Shown: positions 7,489-19,590 of the stretch, piece after piece
How the letters are laid out: each line of letters opens with the position of its first letter
How positions within the stretch are numbered: the first letter of the stretch is position 1
Origin: Acanthosepion esculentum
Lineage: Eukaryota > Mollusca > Cephalopoda > Sepiida > Sepiidae
DNA: 64,000 bases
Assembly (NCBI GenBank): GCA_964036315.1
Contig: OZ038517.1
Location: 15,254,013 to 15,318,012, forward strand
Direction of reading: 5' to 3'
Translations under genes and position numbers: made by a program
Notes under the pieces: generated by a model
What the model was told of the DNA's origin: nothing
Seen by the model: only the letters and a program-made list of their open reading frames with translations
Database searches by the model: none

Positions 7489-7800
7489 TCATAAGGTTAT
7501 AATAGCCCATCTTAATATCCTGGCAGATGTGGCCTTTGGTAACTCCCTTCTGGAGCTGACTATAAATTCCAAAGGTATATAACCAGATATTAATAGAAAT
7601 TTACTTCCCAGCAAAAACACATTTCTAGCTCTTTCCGTGCTCCACACAATCGCTAATGCTTCCTTCCCAATATTTAAATAATTCGCCCCTTCCGATGTTA
7701 GTTTTCTAGATACATTACAGGGTAATCCTCCTGCCACAATACGGTATCTATTGCACATTCACTGGCATCAGTAGTTAACGTCAATTCCTTCGCCAGGTCG
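7489..7800 (-). pseudogene. Ty3/gypsy RNase H domain
   Basis: The minus strand reads 'TTDASE' (about 7770), the first catalytic Asp block of the retroelement RNase H. It continues through 'VSRKLTSEGANY' and 'GKEALAIVW', which supplies the conserved Glu, to a region with a decayed Asp-His pair ('SGYIPLEFI'), and ends in 'ATSARILRW'. The order and spacing match RNase H of chromoviral or other Ty3/gypsy Pol proteins. The substitution around the second Asp and the stops upstream show loss of function. Confidence 0.85.
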
Positions 7801-8500
7801 AAGATTTTAATGTTTTTAATTTCCGAAAAGCGACCGCCTGTCTTTTTGCCCAATGAAACTCGTTGTCTTCCTTATTTCGTTAAACGGTTCAACAAGGTCA
7901 CTATATCGCAGTATATATCTGTTATAGAAATTGGTTAATCCTAAAAAGATTCTAAATCTGTTTTATTTCCGAGTGCAGTTATCATCCGGCCATTTGCATA
8001 TTTGATATCCTAGATACGATTTTTTTTTCCACAATTAAACACGCATTTATCTGGATTAATTGTCATACCCGCGCTATTTAATTTTCTCAAAAACCTGCTC
8101 CGTTTTAATTTTGACCTCTACATTAGTGCAGACACTAATGCCAATGTTGTCCTGATATACAATTATATCTTTAATCCCCTCTAAAACATTTTTGATGGCT
8201 TTTTGGAAAATGTGACTTGACGTTTTTACTCCAGACGAATCCATCTTAGTAATCAAATAAGGGTGTTCACTGTGGCGACTTCTTGAAACTTGCTATTAAT
8301 TTTTATTTGACTATATACTTTAGCAAAGTATTTCATACCAGCAAGCTGTTTCAATTTTTGGCAACAGGAATGAATCTGAATAGATCTAGGGGTTCACGTC
8401 CATCTTATAATCGCCATATATTCTCAAATCTTCATTGGACTTGCGTATCGCCACAGTGGGTGAAGCCCAATTGTTATCACTCTGGCTGACTTTTTCTAAT
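7801..8500 (-). pseudogene. Ty3/gypsy reverse transcriptase
   Basis: On the minus strand, about 8480-8400 gives 'ASPTVAIRK' and 'LRIYGDYKMDVNP', the fingers region of gypsy RT. A damaged palm follows, then 'SHIFQKAIKNVLEGI' and 'IIVYQDN' (about 8150), the polymerase signature with the second Asp of YxDD changed to Asn. 'GMTINPDKCVF' (about 8070) begins the thumb/connection, and a decayed tether leads to RNase H. At least five stops or frameshifts are present. Context: protease upstream, RNase H and integrase downstream on the same strand. Confidence 0.85.
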
Positions 8501-8829
8501 ATTTCTTGTTCAATCATTTTATTCAGCTTAGCAACCACCAAGGGTAGCATGTGAACAGGAACGTTTCCGGCTTGAAATACATTGGTTGACTGCTTTCTTT
8601 AAGCCGACTTCTTGACTCGATTCTCTTGAATAATCCAACGTCCGGTTCTACAGACTTTATGGAATTTACCAACAGCGATCTACTGTTAACACGTTAGTTC
8701 CTAAAAGACTGTGGCTTTTGATGAGTTCCACCACTATGATGGGTATTATCTTGAATCACTTTTTTGTCTCAAATGTGCCTTGATCAGTGACCCATTGAAC
8801 TGTTTCCACGAGAGATTGGTCTAGCCATA

Positions 8830-8966
8830 CTTTCCTAAAAATTCCTCGGTATGAACATAACATCACTTCCAGTATCCACCTGCATAAGTAAATTTACTCT
8901 GTTCAACTTCCGTACTTTTATCCAGTGCTTTTATCTCAAACACTTCCGTACTTTCAATTGGAGGAG
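8830..8966 (-). pseudogene. Ty3/gypsy aspartic protease active-site region
   Basis: The minus strand contains 'MQVDTGSDVMFIP'. The active-site Asp-Thr-Gly-Ser is encoded at 8876-8865, preceded by a hydrophobic strand as in retropepsins. The flap and C-terminal half are hard to follow because of stops toward 8700. It sits between gag-related sequence and RT, the expected place for a gypsy protease. Confidence 0.75.
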
Positions 8967-9090
8967 CTATACTATTTACATTATTCGGACTATTGTCCTC
9001 ATCTTTGTCGCCATATTTATTACAACATTTCAGTCTTCTTCAGGTGGTTGGAATGTCGAACTGAACCCTTTATTTCGCTCACTGGGATAG
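8967..9090. repeat. Inverted-repeat arm (left), gag-pol spacer
   Basis: This arm of about 120 bp is complementary to 9333-9450 at roughly 90 percent by eye. Shared words include CTTTGTCGCCATATTTATTA, CAGGTGGTTGGAATGTCGAA and TTTATTTCGCTCACTGG. The minus strand here runs into the protease, so this is the native orientation of the gypsy sequence. Confidence 0.8.
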
Positions 9091-9194
9091 TCTGTTCTAG
9101 TTCCACGTGCCATGTTTAATGGATGTCAGTTTAATGTCCTGTTTAATTCCCTCTGAAAGTTCTCCACTGCCTTAACCGGGTATTTATTACTCAC

Positions 9195-9260
9195 ACTCTT
9201 TGGGTCCAGTCACTGGATCTAACCAACGCCTTTATCCTCTGTGCCATGTGTCCTTGAGGA
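9195..9260 (-). mobile_element. Possible tRNA-derived SINE head fragment
   Basis: The minus strand contains TGGCACAGAGGATAAAGGCG, a good box A consensus, followed by GGTTAGATCC, one base from box B. The spacing between the two is much shorter than in a tRNA, so the element would need an internal deletion. It lies inside the spacer of the inverted repeat. Confidence 0.3.
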
Positions 9261-9278
9261 CATCTGTGTATGAATTCT

Positions 9279-9333
9279 GGGTATTATAAACGTAATGTCT
9301 TCAGCAACTGAAGACATTTGTCTTATAATACCC
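9279..9333. repeat. Foldback hairpin, 26-bp arms with 3-nt loop
   Basis: GGGTATTATAA and ATGTCTTCAG on the left pair with CTGAAGACAT and TTATAATACCC on the right around a CAA loop centred near 9306. A few internal bases mismatch. The hairpin immediately precedes the right arm of the larger inverted repeat. Confidence 0.8.
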
Positions 9334-9450
9334 CAGTGAGCGAAATAAAGGTTTCAGTTCGACATTCCAACCACCTGAACGGCCGAAACGTTGTAATAAA
9401 TATGGCGACAAAGATGTGGACAATAGTTCGAGTAATGTAAATAGTGTACA
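9333..9450. repeat. Inverted-repeat arm (right), gag-pol spacer
   Basis: This is the inverted copy of 8967-9090, separated from it by about 240 bp. It is in the opposite orientation to the rest of the gypsy relic and interrupts the gag-to-protease transition. Confidence 0.8.
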
Positions 9451-9489
9451 TAATACCTCATCTCAGAATATATACCGGAAGATCTATAT

Positions 9490-10050
9490 TTTCTACTTTT
9501 CCCTCTCGCTTTTCATATGTGCATACCATCTGGAAATGATACCTCTTTTTAAACATACAACACCATTTCCCATATAACGGCACCGGATTCTAATATTTTC
9601 ATGTTCCATATTGCAATATCTGCATACAAGAAAGCTTTCAGTAGCACTGTAAATCTCCATGCTGCCTTCAGAGGCATTAAAATATTGAATCAATTCCAAT
9701 TCTTGTAAGAACACAAAACATGCTTCAAGTTTCATATTATGAGCTTGAATCCGATTTAGAATATTACGCTTGTACGAGTTCTCAAGAATTCCTTCAATCA
9801 GTCTTAGAACATTTTTCTCTTCGATAGTCATTTGTTCCGAACCAATTCTTTAGAATTGACAATATCCTGATGCTTCTTTAAATCGCTGGACATACTGTAG
9901 AATATTTTCGTTCGGTCTGTCTAATTTCGAGAAATTTAGATCGCTCATAGAAGAAAAATTTCGTGCTTTTAAGATGGCAACAATTTGTTCAGATGTTAAA
10001 TATTCCAACACATTGGGATAGACAATGAGGGAAATTTTCTATGCACTCAC
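9490..10050 (-). pseudogene. Ty3/gypsy gag, decayed
   Basis: The minus strand gives a gag-like helical region: 'NVLEYLTSEQIVAILKARNF' near 10010-9950, then 'ENILQYVQRFKEASGYCQF' near 9910. One stop later comes a clean frame from about 9831 ('MTIEEKNVLRLIEGILENSY') to 9493. A Cys/His cluster, 'CRYCNMEHENIRIRC' (about 9635-9590), has the Cys-x2-Cys-x3-His-x6-Cys spacing of the first gag zinc-binding element in many gypsy families. The second knuckle is not readable. The identification rests on position and on this cluster. Confidence 0.65.
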
Positions 10051-10180
10051 ACGTCAACAAGACCAAAAAGAAATCTGTTACGTCATTTTCTCAAAGACAA
10101 GTTTAATGAACTTTTCACTCAATCCGGAACTGCGAAAAAAATAAGCCAGGCTACCACATTTTCAAGAAACTCAATCGACG
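10051..10180. other. Junction between gypsy gag and satellite array
   Basis: This AT-rich sequence may be the decayed start of gag on the minus strand. It ends abruptly at GACG|GTTGGGATAAAAAG, where the 85-bp array starts. The gypsy 5' LTR is not visible. Confidence 0.5.
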
Positions 10181-13100
10181 GTTGGGATAAAAAGAATCAA
10201 TAATAAGATGGAAGGAAAACAGTAATAAAATAATAGGAATAATGAAGAGTGTTTCCTGCCAGAGGGTTGGGATAAAAAGCATCAATAATAAGATGGAATG
10301 AAACTAGTAATAAAATAATAGGAATAATGAAGAGTGGATGTGGCCAGAGGGTTGGGATAAAAAGCATCAATAATAAGATGGAATCAAACTAGTAATAAAA
10401 TAATAGGAATAATGAAGAGTGGTTCCTGCCAGAGGGTTGGGATAAAAAGCATCAATAATAAGATGGAATCAAACTAGTAATAAAATAATAGGAATAATGA
10501 AGACTGGGTCTGGCCAGAGGGTTGGGATAAAAAGCATCAATAATAAGACGGAATCAAACAAGAAAGAAAATAATAGGAATAAGGAAGAGTGGATATGGCC
10601 ATATATTTGGGATAAAAACCATCAATAACAAGATGGCATCACACTAGTAATAAAATAATAGGAATAATGAAGAGTGGATCTGGCCAGAGGGTTGGGATAA
10701 AAAGCATCAATAATAAGATGGAATCAAACTTGTAATAATATAATAGGAATAATGAAGAGTGGATGTGGCCATAGGGTTGGGATAAAAAGCATCAATAATA
10801 AGATGGAATCAAATTAGTAATAAAATAATATGAATAATGAAGAGTGGATCTGGCCAGAGGGTTGGGATAAAAAGCATCAATAATAAGATGGAATCAAAAT
10901 AGTAATAAAATAATAGGAATAATGAAGACTGGGTCTGGCCAGAGGGTTGGGATAAAAAGCATCAATAATAAGACGGAATCAAACAAGAAAGAAAATAATA
11001 GGAATAAAGAAGAGTGGATATGGCCATATATTTGGGATAAAAAGCATCAATAACAAGATGGCATCACACTAGTAATAAAATAATAGGAATAATGAAGAGT
11101 GGATCTGGCCAGAGGGTTGGGATAAAAAGCATCAATAATAAGATGGAATGAAACTAGTAATAAAATAATAGGAATAATGAAGAGTGGATCTGGCCAGAGG
11201 GTTGGGATAAAAAGCATCAATAATAAGATGGAATGAAACTAGTAATAAAATAATAGGAATAATGAAGAGTGGATCTGGCCAGAGGGTTGGGATAAAAAGC
11301 ATCAATAATAAGATGGAATGAAACTAGTAATAAAATAATAGGAATAATGGAGAGTGGATCTGGCCAGAGGGTTGGGATAAAAAGCATCAATAATAAGATG
11401 GAATGAAACTAGTAATAAAATGATAGGAATAATGAAGAGTGGATCTGGCCAGAGGGTTGGGATAAAAAGCATCAATAATAAGATGGAATCAAACTTGTAA
11501 TAATATAATAGGAATAATGAAGAGTGGTGTCTGGCCAGAGAGTTGGGACAAAAAGCATCAATAATAAGATGGAATCAAACTAGTAATAAAATAATAGGAA
11601 TAATGAAGAGTGGTGTCTGGCCAGAGGGTTGGGATAAAAAGCATCAATAATAAGATGGAATGAAACTAGTAATAAAATAATAGGAATAATGAAGAGTGGA
11701 TGTGGCCAGAGAGTTGGGATAAAAAGCATCAATAATAAGAGGAATCAAATTAGTAATAAAATGATAGGAATAATGGAGAGTGGATCTGGCCAGAGGGTTG
11801 GGATAAAAAGCATCAATAATAAGATGGAATGAAACTAGTAATAAAATAATAAGAATAATGAAGAGTGGATGTGGCCAGATGGTTGGGATAAAAAGCATCA
11901 ATAATAAGATGGAATCAAACTAGTAATAAAATAATAGGAATAATGAAGAGTGGATCTGACCAGAGGGTTGGGATAAAAAGCATCAATAATAAGATGGAAT
12001 GAAACTAGTAATAAAATAATAGTAATAATGAAGAGTGGATCTGGCCAGAGGGTTGGGATAAAAAGCATCAATAATAAGATGGAATCAAACTAGTAATAAA
12101 ATAATAGGAATAATGAAGAGTGGATCTGGCCAGAGGGTTGGGATAAAAAGCATCAATAATAAGATGGAATCAAACTAGTAATAAAATAATAGGAATAATG
12201 AAGAGTGGATCTGGCCAGAGGGTTGGGATAAAAACCATCAATAATAAGATGGAATCAAACTAGTAATAAAATAATAGGAATAATGAAGAGTGGATCTGAC
12301 CAGAGGGTTGGGATAAAAAGCCTCAATAATAAGATGGAATCAAACTAATAATAAAATAATAGGAATAATGAAGACTGGGTCTGGCCAGAGGGTTGGGATA
12401 AAAAGCATCAATAATAAGACGGAATCAAACAAGTAAGAAAATAATAGGAATAAGGAAGAGTGGATGTGGCCATATATTTGGGATAAAAAGCATCAATAAC
12501 AAGATGGCATCACACTAGTAATAAAATAATAGGAATAATGAAGAGTGGATCTGGCCAGAGGGTTGGGATAAAAAGCATCAATAATAAGATGGAATGAAAC
12601 TAGTAATAAAATAATAGGAATAATGAAGAGTGGATCTGGCCAGAGGGTTGGGATAAAAAGCATCAATAATAAGATGGAATGAAACTAGTAATAAAATAAT
12701 AGGAATAATGAAGAGTGGATCTGGCCAGAGGGTTGGGATAAAAAAGCATCAATAATAAGATGGAATCAAACTAGTAATAAAATAATAGGAATAATGAAGA
12801 GTGGATCTGGCCAGAGGGTTGGGATAAAAAGCATCAATAATAAGATGGAATCAAACTAGTAATAAAATAATAGGAATAATGAACAGTGGATTTGGCCTGA
12901 GGGTTGGGATAAAAAGAATCAATCATAAGATGGAATCAAAGTAGTAATAAAATAATAGGAATAATGAAGAGTGGATGTGGCCAGAGTGTTGGGAAAAAAA
13001 GCATCAATAATAAGATGGAATCAAACTAATAATAAAATAATAGGAATAATGATGAAGTGTAAATGTGGCCTGATGGTTGGGATAAAAGCATCAATAATAA

Positions 13101-16100
13101 GATGGAATCAAACTAGTAATAAAATAATAGGAATAATGATGAGTGGATGTGGCCAGATGGTTGGGATAAAAAGCATCAATAATAAGATGGAATCAAACTA
13201 GTAATAAAATAATAGGAATAATGAAGAGTGGATCTGGCCAGAGGGTTGGGATAAAAAGCATCAATAATAAGATGGAATCAAACTAGTAATAAAATAATAG
13301 GAATAATGAAGAGTGGATCTGGCCAGAGGGTTGGGATAAAAAGCATCAATAATAAGATGGAATGAAACTAGTAATAAAATAATAGGAATAATGAAGAGTG
13401 GATCTGGCCAGAGGGTTGGGATAAAAAAGCATCAATAATAAGATGGAATCAAACTAATAATAAAATAATAGGAATAATGATGAAGTGTAAATGTGGCCAG
13501 ATGGTTGGGATAAAAGCATCAATAATAAGATGGAATCAAACTAGTAATAAAATAATAGGAATAATGATGAGTGGATGTGGCCAGATGGTTGGGATAAAAA
13601 GCATCAATAATAAGATGGAATCAAACTAGTAATAAAATAATAGGAATAATGAAGAGTGGATCTGGCCAGAGGGTTGGGATAAAAAGCATCAATAATAAGA
13701 TGGAATCAAACTAGTAATAAAATAATAGGAATAATGAAGAGTGGATCTGGCCAGAGGGTTGGGATAAAAAGCATCAATAATAAGATGGAATGAAACTAGT
13801 AATAAAATAATAGGAATAATGAAGAGTGGATCTGGCCAGAGGGTTGGGATAAAAAAGCATCAATAATAAGATGGAATCAAACTAATAATAAAATAATAGG
13901 AATAATGATGAAGTGTAAATGTGGCCAGATGGTTGGGATAAAAGCATCAATAATAAGATGGAATCAAACTAGTAATAAAATAATAGGAATAATGATGAGT
14001 GGATGTGGCCAGATGGTTGGGATAAAAAGCATCAATAATAAGATGGAATCAAACTAGTAATAAAATAATAGGAATAATGAAGAGTGGATCTGGCCAGAGG
14101 GTTGGGATAAAAAGCATCAATAATAAGATGGAATCAAACTAGTAATAAAATAATAGGAATAATGAAGAGTGGATCTGGCCAGAGGGTTGGGATAAAAAGC
14201 ATCAATAATAAGATGGAATGAAACTAGTAATAAAATAATAGGAATAATGATGAGTGGATGTGGCCAGATGGTTGGGATAAAAAGCATCAATAATAAGATG
14301 GAATCAAACTAGTAATAAAATAATAGGAATAATGATGAGTGGATGTGGCCAGATGGTTGGGATAAAAAGCATCAATAATAAGATGGAATCAAACTAGTAA
14401 TAAAATAATAGGAATAATGAAGAGTGGATCTGGCCAGAGGGTTGGGATAAAAAGCATCAATAATAAGATGGAATGAAACTAGTAATAAAATAATAGGAAT
14501 AATGATGAGTGGATGTGGCCAGATGGTTGGGATAAAAAGCATCAATAATAAGATGGAATCAAACTAGTAATAAAATAATAGGAATAATGATGAGTGGATG
14601 TGGCCAGATGGTTGGGATAAAAAGCATCAATAATAAGATGGAATCAAACTAGTAATAAAATAATAGGAATAATGAAGAGTGGATCTGGCCAGAGGGTTGG
14701 GATAAAAAGCATCAATAATAAGATGGAATCAAACTAGTAATAAAATAATAGGAATAATGAAGAGTGGATCTGGCCAGAGGGTTGGGATAAAAAGCATCAA
14801 TAATAAGATGGAATCAAACTAGTAATAAAATAATAGGAATAATGAAGAGTGGATCTGGCCAGAGGGTTGGGATAAAAAGCATCAATAATAAGATGGAATC
14901 AAACTTGTAATAAAATAATAGGAATAATGATGAGTGGAGGTGGCCAGATGGTTGGGATAAAAAGCATCAATAATAAGATGGAATCAAACTAGTAATAAAA
15001 TAATAGGAATAATGAAGAGTGGATGTGGCCAGATGGTTGGGTTAAAAAGCATCAATAATAAGATGGAATCAAACTAGTAATAAAATAATAGGAATAATGA
15101 AGAGTGGATCTGGCCAGAGGGTTGGGATAAAAAGCATCAATAATAAGATGGAATCAAACTTGTAATAAAATAATAGGCATAATGAAGAGTGGATCTGGCC
15201 AGAGGGTTGGGATAAAAAGCATCAATAATAAGATGGAATCAAACTAGTAATAAAATAATAGGAATAATGAAGAGTGGATCTGGCCAGAGGGTTGGGATAA
15301 AAAGCATCAATAATAAGATGGAATCAAACTAGTAATAAAATAATAGGAATAATGAAGAGTGGATCTGGCCAGAGGGTTGGGATAAAAAGCATCAATAATA
15401 AGATGGAATCAAACTAGTAATAAAATAATAGGAATAATGAAGAGTGGATCTGGCCAGAGGGTTGGGATAAAAAGCATCAATAATAAGATGGAATCAAACT
15501 AGTAATAAAATAATAGGAATAATGAAGAGTGGATCTGGCCAGAGGGTTGGGATAAAAAGCATCAATAATAAGATGGAATCAAACTTGTAATAAAATAATA
15601 GGAATAATGAAGAGTGGATGTGGCCAGATGGTTGGGATAAAAAGCATCAATAATAAGATGGAATCAAACTAGTAATAAAATAATAGGAATAATGAAGAGT
15701 GGATCTGGCCAGAGGGTTGGGATAAAAAGCATCAATAATAAGATGGAATGAAACTTGTAATAAAATAATAGGAATAATGATGAGTGGATGTGGCCAGATG
15801 GTTGGGATAAAAAGCATCAATAATAAGATGGAATCAAACTAGTAATAAAATAATAGGAATAATGAAGAGTGGATGTGGCCAGATGGTTGGGATAAAAAGC
15901 ATCAATAATAAGATGGAATCAAACTAGTAATAAAATAATAGGAATAATGAAGAGTGGATCTGGCCAGAGGGTTGGGATAAAAAGCATCAATAATAAGATG
16001 GAATCAAACTAGTAATAAAATAATAGGAATAATGAAGAGTGGATCTGGCCAGAGGGTTGGGATAAAAAGCATCAATAATAAGATGGAATCAAACTAGTAA

Positions 16101-16269
16101 TAAAATAATAGGAATAATGAAGAGTGGATCTGGCCAGAGGGTTGGGATAAAAAGCATCAATAATAAGATGGAATCAAACTAGTAATAAAATAATAGGAAT
16201 AATGAAGAGTGGATCTGGCCAGAGGGTTGGGATAAAAAGCATCAATAATAAGATGGAATCAAACTTGTA

Positions 16270-18005
16270 ATAAAATAATAGGAATAATGATGAGTGGATG
16301 TGGCCAGATGGTTGGGATAAAAAGCATCAATAATAAGATGGAATCAAACTAGTAATAAAATAATAGGAATAATGAAGAGTTGATCTGGCCAGAGGGTAGG
16401 GATAAAAAGCATCAATAATAAGATGGAATCAAAGTAGTAATAAAATAATAGGAATAATGAAGAGTGGATCTGGCCAGAGGGTTGGGATAAAAAGCATCAA
16501 TAATAAGATGGAATCAAACTAGTAATAAAAGAATAGGAATAATGATGAAGTGTAAATGTGGCCAGATGGTTGGGATAAAAGCATCAATAATAAGATGGAA
16601 TGAAACTAGTAATAAAATAATAGGAATAATGAAGAGTGGATCTGGCCAGAGGGTTGGGATAAAAAGCATCAATAATAAGATGGAATGAAACTAGTAATAA
16701 AATAATAGGAATAATGAAGAGTGGATCTGGCCAGAGGATTGGGATAAAAAGCATCAATAATAAGATGGAATGAAACTAGTAATAAAATAATAGGAATAAT
16801 GAAGAGTGGATCTGGCCAGAGGGTTGGGATAAAAAGCATCAATAATAAGATGGAATGAAACTAGTAATAAAAGAATAGGAATAATGAAGAGTGGATCTGG
16901 CCAGAGGGTTGGGATAAAAAGCATCAATAATAAGATGGAATCAAACTAATAATAAAATAATAGGAATAATGAAGAGTGGATGTGGCCAGAGGGTTGGGAT
17001 AAAAAGCATCAATAATAAGATGGAATGAAACTAGTAATAAAATAATAGGAATAATGAAGAGTGGATCTGGTCAGAGGGTTGGGATAAAAAGCATCAATAA
17101 TAAGATGGAATCAAACTAGTAATAAAATAATAGGAATAATGAAGAGTGGATCTGGCCAGAGGGTTGGGATAAAAAGCATCAATAATAAGATGGAATCAAA
17201 CTAGTAATAAAATAATAGGAATAATGAAGAGTGGATCTGGCCAGAGGGTTGGGATAAAAAGCATCAATAATAAGATGGAATGAAACTAGTAATAAAATAA
17301 TAGGAATAATGAAGAGTGGATCTGGCCAGAGGGTTGGGATAAAAAAGCATCAATAATAAGATGGAATCAAACTAATAATAAAATAATAGGAATAATGATG
17401 AAGTGTAAATGTGGCCAGATGGTTGGGATAAAAGCATCAATAATAAGATGGAATCAAACTAGTAATAAAATAATAGGAATAATGATGAGTGGATGTGGCC
17501 AGATGGTTGGGATAAAAAGCATCAATAATAAGATGGAATCAAACTAGTATTAAAAAATAGGAATAATGAAGAGTGGATCTGGCTAGAGGGTTGGGATAAA
17601 AAGCATCAATAATAAGATGGAATGAAACTAGTAATAAAATAATAGGAATAATGAAGAGTGGATCTGGCCAGAGGGTTGGGATAAAAAGCATCAATAATAA
17701 GATGGAATGAAACTAGTAATAAAATAATAGGAATAATGATGAGTGGATGTGGCCAGATGGTTGGGATAAAAAGCATCAATAATAAGATGGAATGAAACTA
17801 GTAATAAAATAATAGGAATAATGAAGAGTGGATGTGGCCAGAGGGTTGGGATAAAAAGCCTCAATAATAAGATGGAATCAAACTAATAATAAAATAATAG
17901 GAATAATGAAGAGTGGATGTGGCCAGAGGGTTGGGATAAAAAGCATCAATAATAAGATGGAATGAAACTAGTAATAAAATAATAGGAATAATGAAGAGTG
18001 GATCT
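16270..18005 (+). repeat. Satellite block duplicated at +3,321 bp (copy 1)
   Basis: Private variants recur in the same order at exactly +3,321: AGAGTTGATCTGG with AGGGTAGGG (16380 and 19701), AAAAGAATAGG (16531 and 19852), CAGAGGATTGGG (about 16730 and 20051), and AGTATTAAAAAATAG (about 17537 and 20858). It diverges near 18005, where GGCC becomes GGTC in copy 2. Confidence 0.85.
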
Positions 18006-19590
18006 GGCCAGAGGGTTGGGATAAAAAGCATCAATAATAAGATGGAATCAAACTAGTAATAAAATAATAGGAATAATGAAGAGTGGATCTGGCCAGAGGG
18101 TTGGGATAAAAAGCATCAATAATAAGATGGAATCAAACTAGTAATAAAATAATAGGAATAATGAAGAGTGGATCTGGCCAGAGGGTTGGGATAAAAAGCA
18201 TCAATAATAAGATGGAATCAAACTAGTAATAAAATAATAGGAATAATGAAGAGTGGATCTGGCCAGAGGGTTGGGATAAAAAGCATCAATAATAAGATGG
18301 AATCAAACTTGTAATAAAATAATAGGAATAATGATGAGTGGATGTGGCCAGATGGTTGGGATAAAAAGCATCAATAATAAGATGGAATCAAACTAGTAAT
18401 AAAATAATAGGAATAATGATGAGTGGATGTGGCCAGATGGTTGGGATAAAAAGCATCAATAATAAGATGGAATCAAACTAGTAATAAAATAATAGGAATA
18501 ATGAAGAGTGGATCTGGCCAGAGGGTTGGGATAAAAAGCATCAATAATAAGATGGAATGAAACTTGTAATAAAATAATAGGAATAATGATGAGTGGATGT
18601 GGCCAGATGGTAGGGATAAAAAGCATCAATAATAAGATGGAATCAAACTAGTAATAAAATAATAGGAATAATGAAGAGTTGATCTGGCCAGAGGGTTGGG
18701 ATAAAAAGCATCAATAATAAGATGGAATCAAACTAGTAATAAAATAATAGGAATAATGAAGAGTTGATCTGGCCAGAGGGTTGGGATAAAAAGCATCAAT
18801 AATAAGATGGAATCAAACTAGTAATAAAATAATAGGAATAATGATGAGTGGATGTGGCCAGATGGTTGGGATAAAAAGCATCAATAATAAGATGGAATCA
18901 AACTAGTAATAAAATAATAGGAATAATGAAGAGTGGATCTGGCCAGAGGGTTGGGATAAAAAGCATCAATAATAAGATGGAATGAAACTAGTAATAAAAT
19001 AATAGGAATAATGATGAGTGGATGTGGCCAGATGGTTGGGATAAAAAGCATCAATAATAAGATGGAATCAAACTAGTAATAAAATAATAGGAATAATGAA
19101 GAGTTGATCTGGCCAGAGGGTTGGGATAAAAAGCATCAATAATAAGATGGAATCAAAGTAGTAATAAAATAATAGGAATAATGAAGAGTGGATCTGGCCA
19201 GAGGGTTGGGATAAAAAGCATCAATAATAAGATGGAATCAAACTAGTAATAAAAGAATAGGAATAATGATGAAGTGTAAATGTGGCCAGATGGTTGGGAT
19301 AAAAGCATCAATAATAAGATGGAATGAAACTAGTAATAAAATAATAGGAATAATGAAGAGTGGATCTGGCCAGAGGGTTGGGATAAAAAGCATCAATAAT
19401 AAGATGGAATGAAACTAGTAATAAAAGAATAGGAATAATGAAGAGTGGATCTGGCCAGAGGGTTGGGATAAAAAGCATCAATAATAAGATGGAATGAAAC
19501 TAGTAATAAAAGAATAGGAATAATGAAGAGTGGATCTGGCCAGAGGGTTGGGATAAAAAGCATCAATAATAAGATGGAATGAAACTAGTA

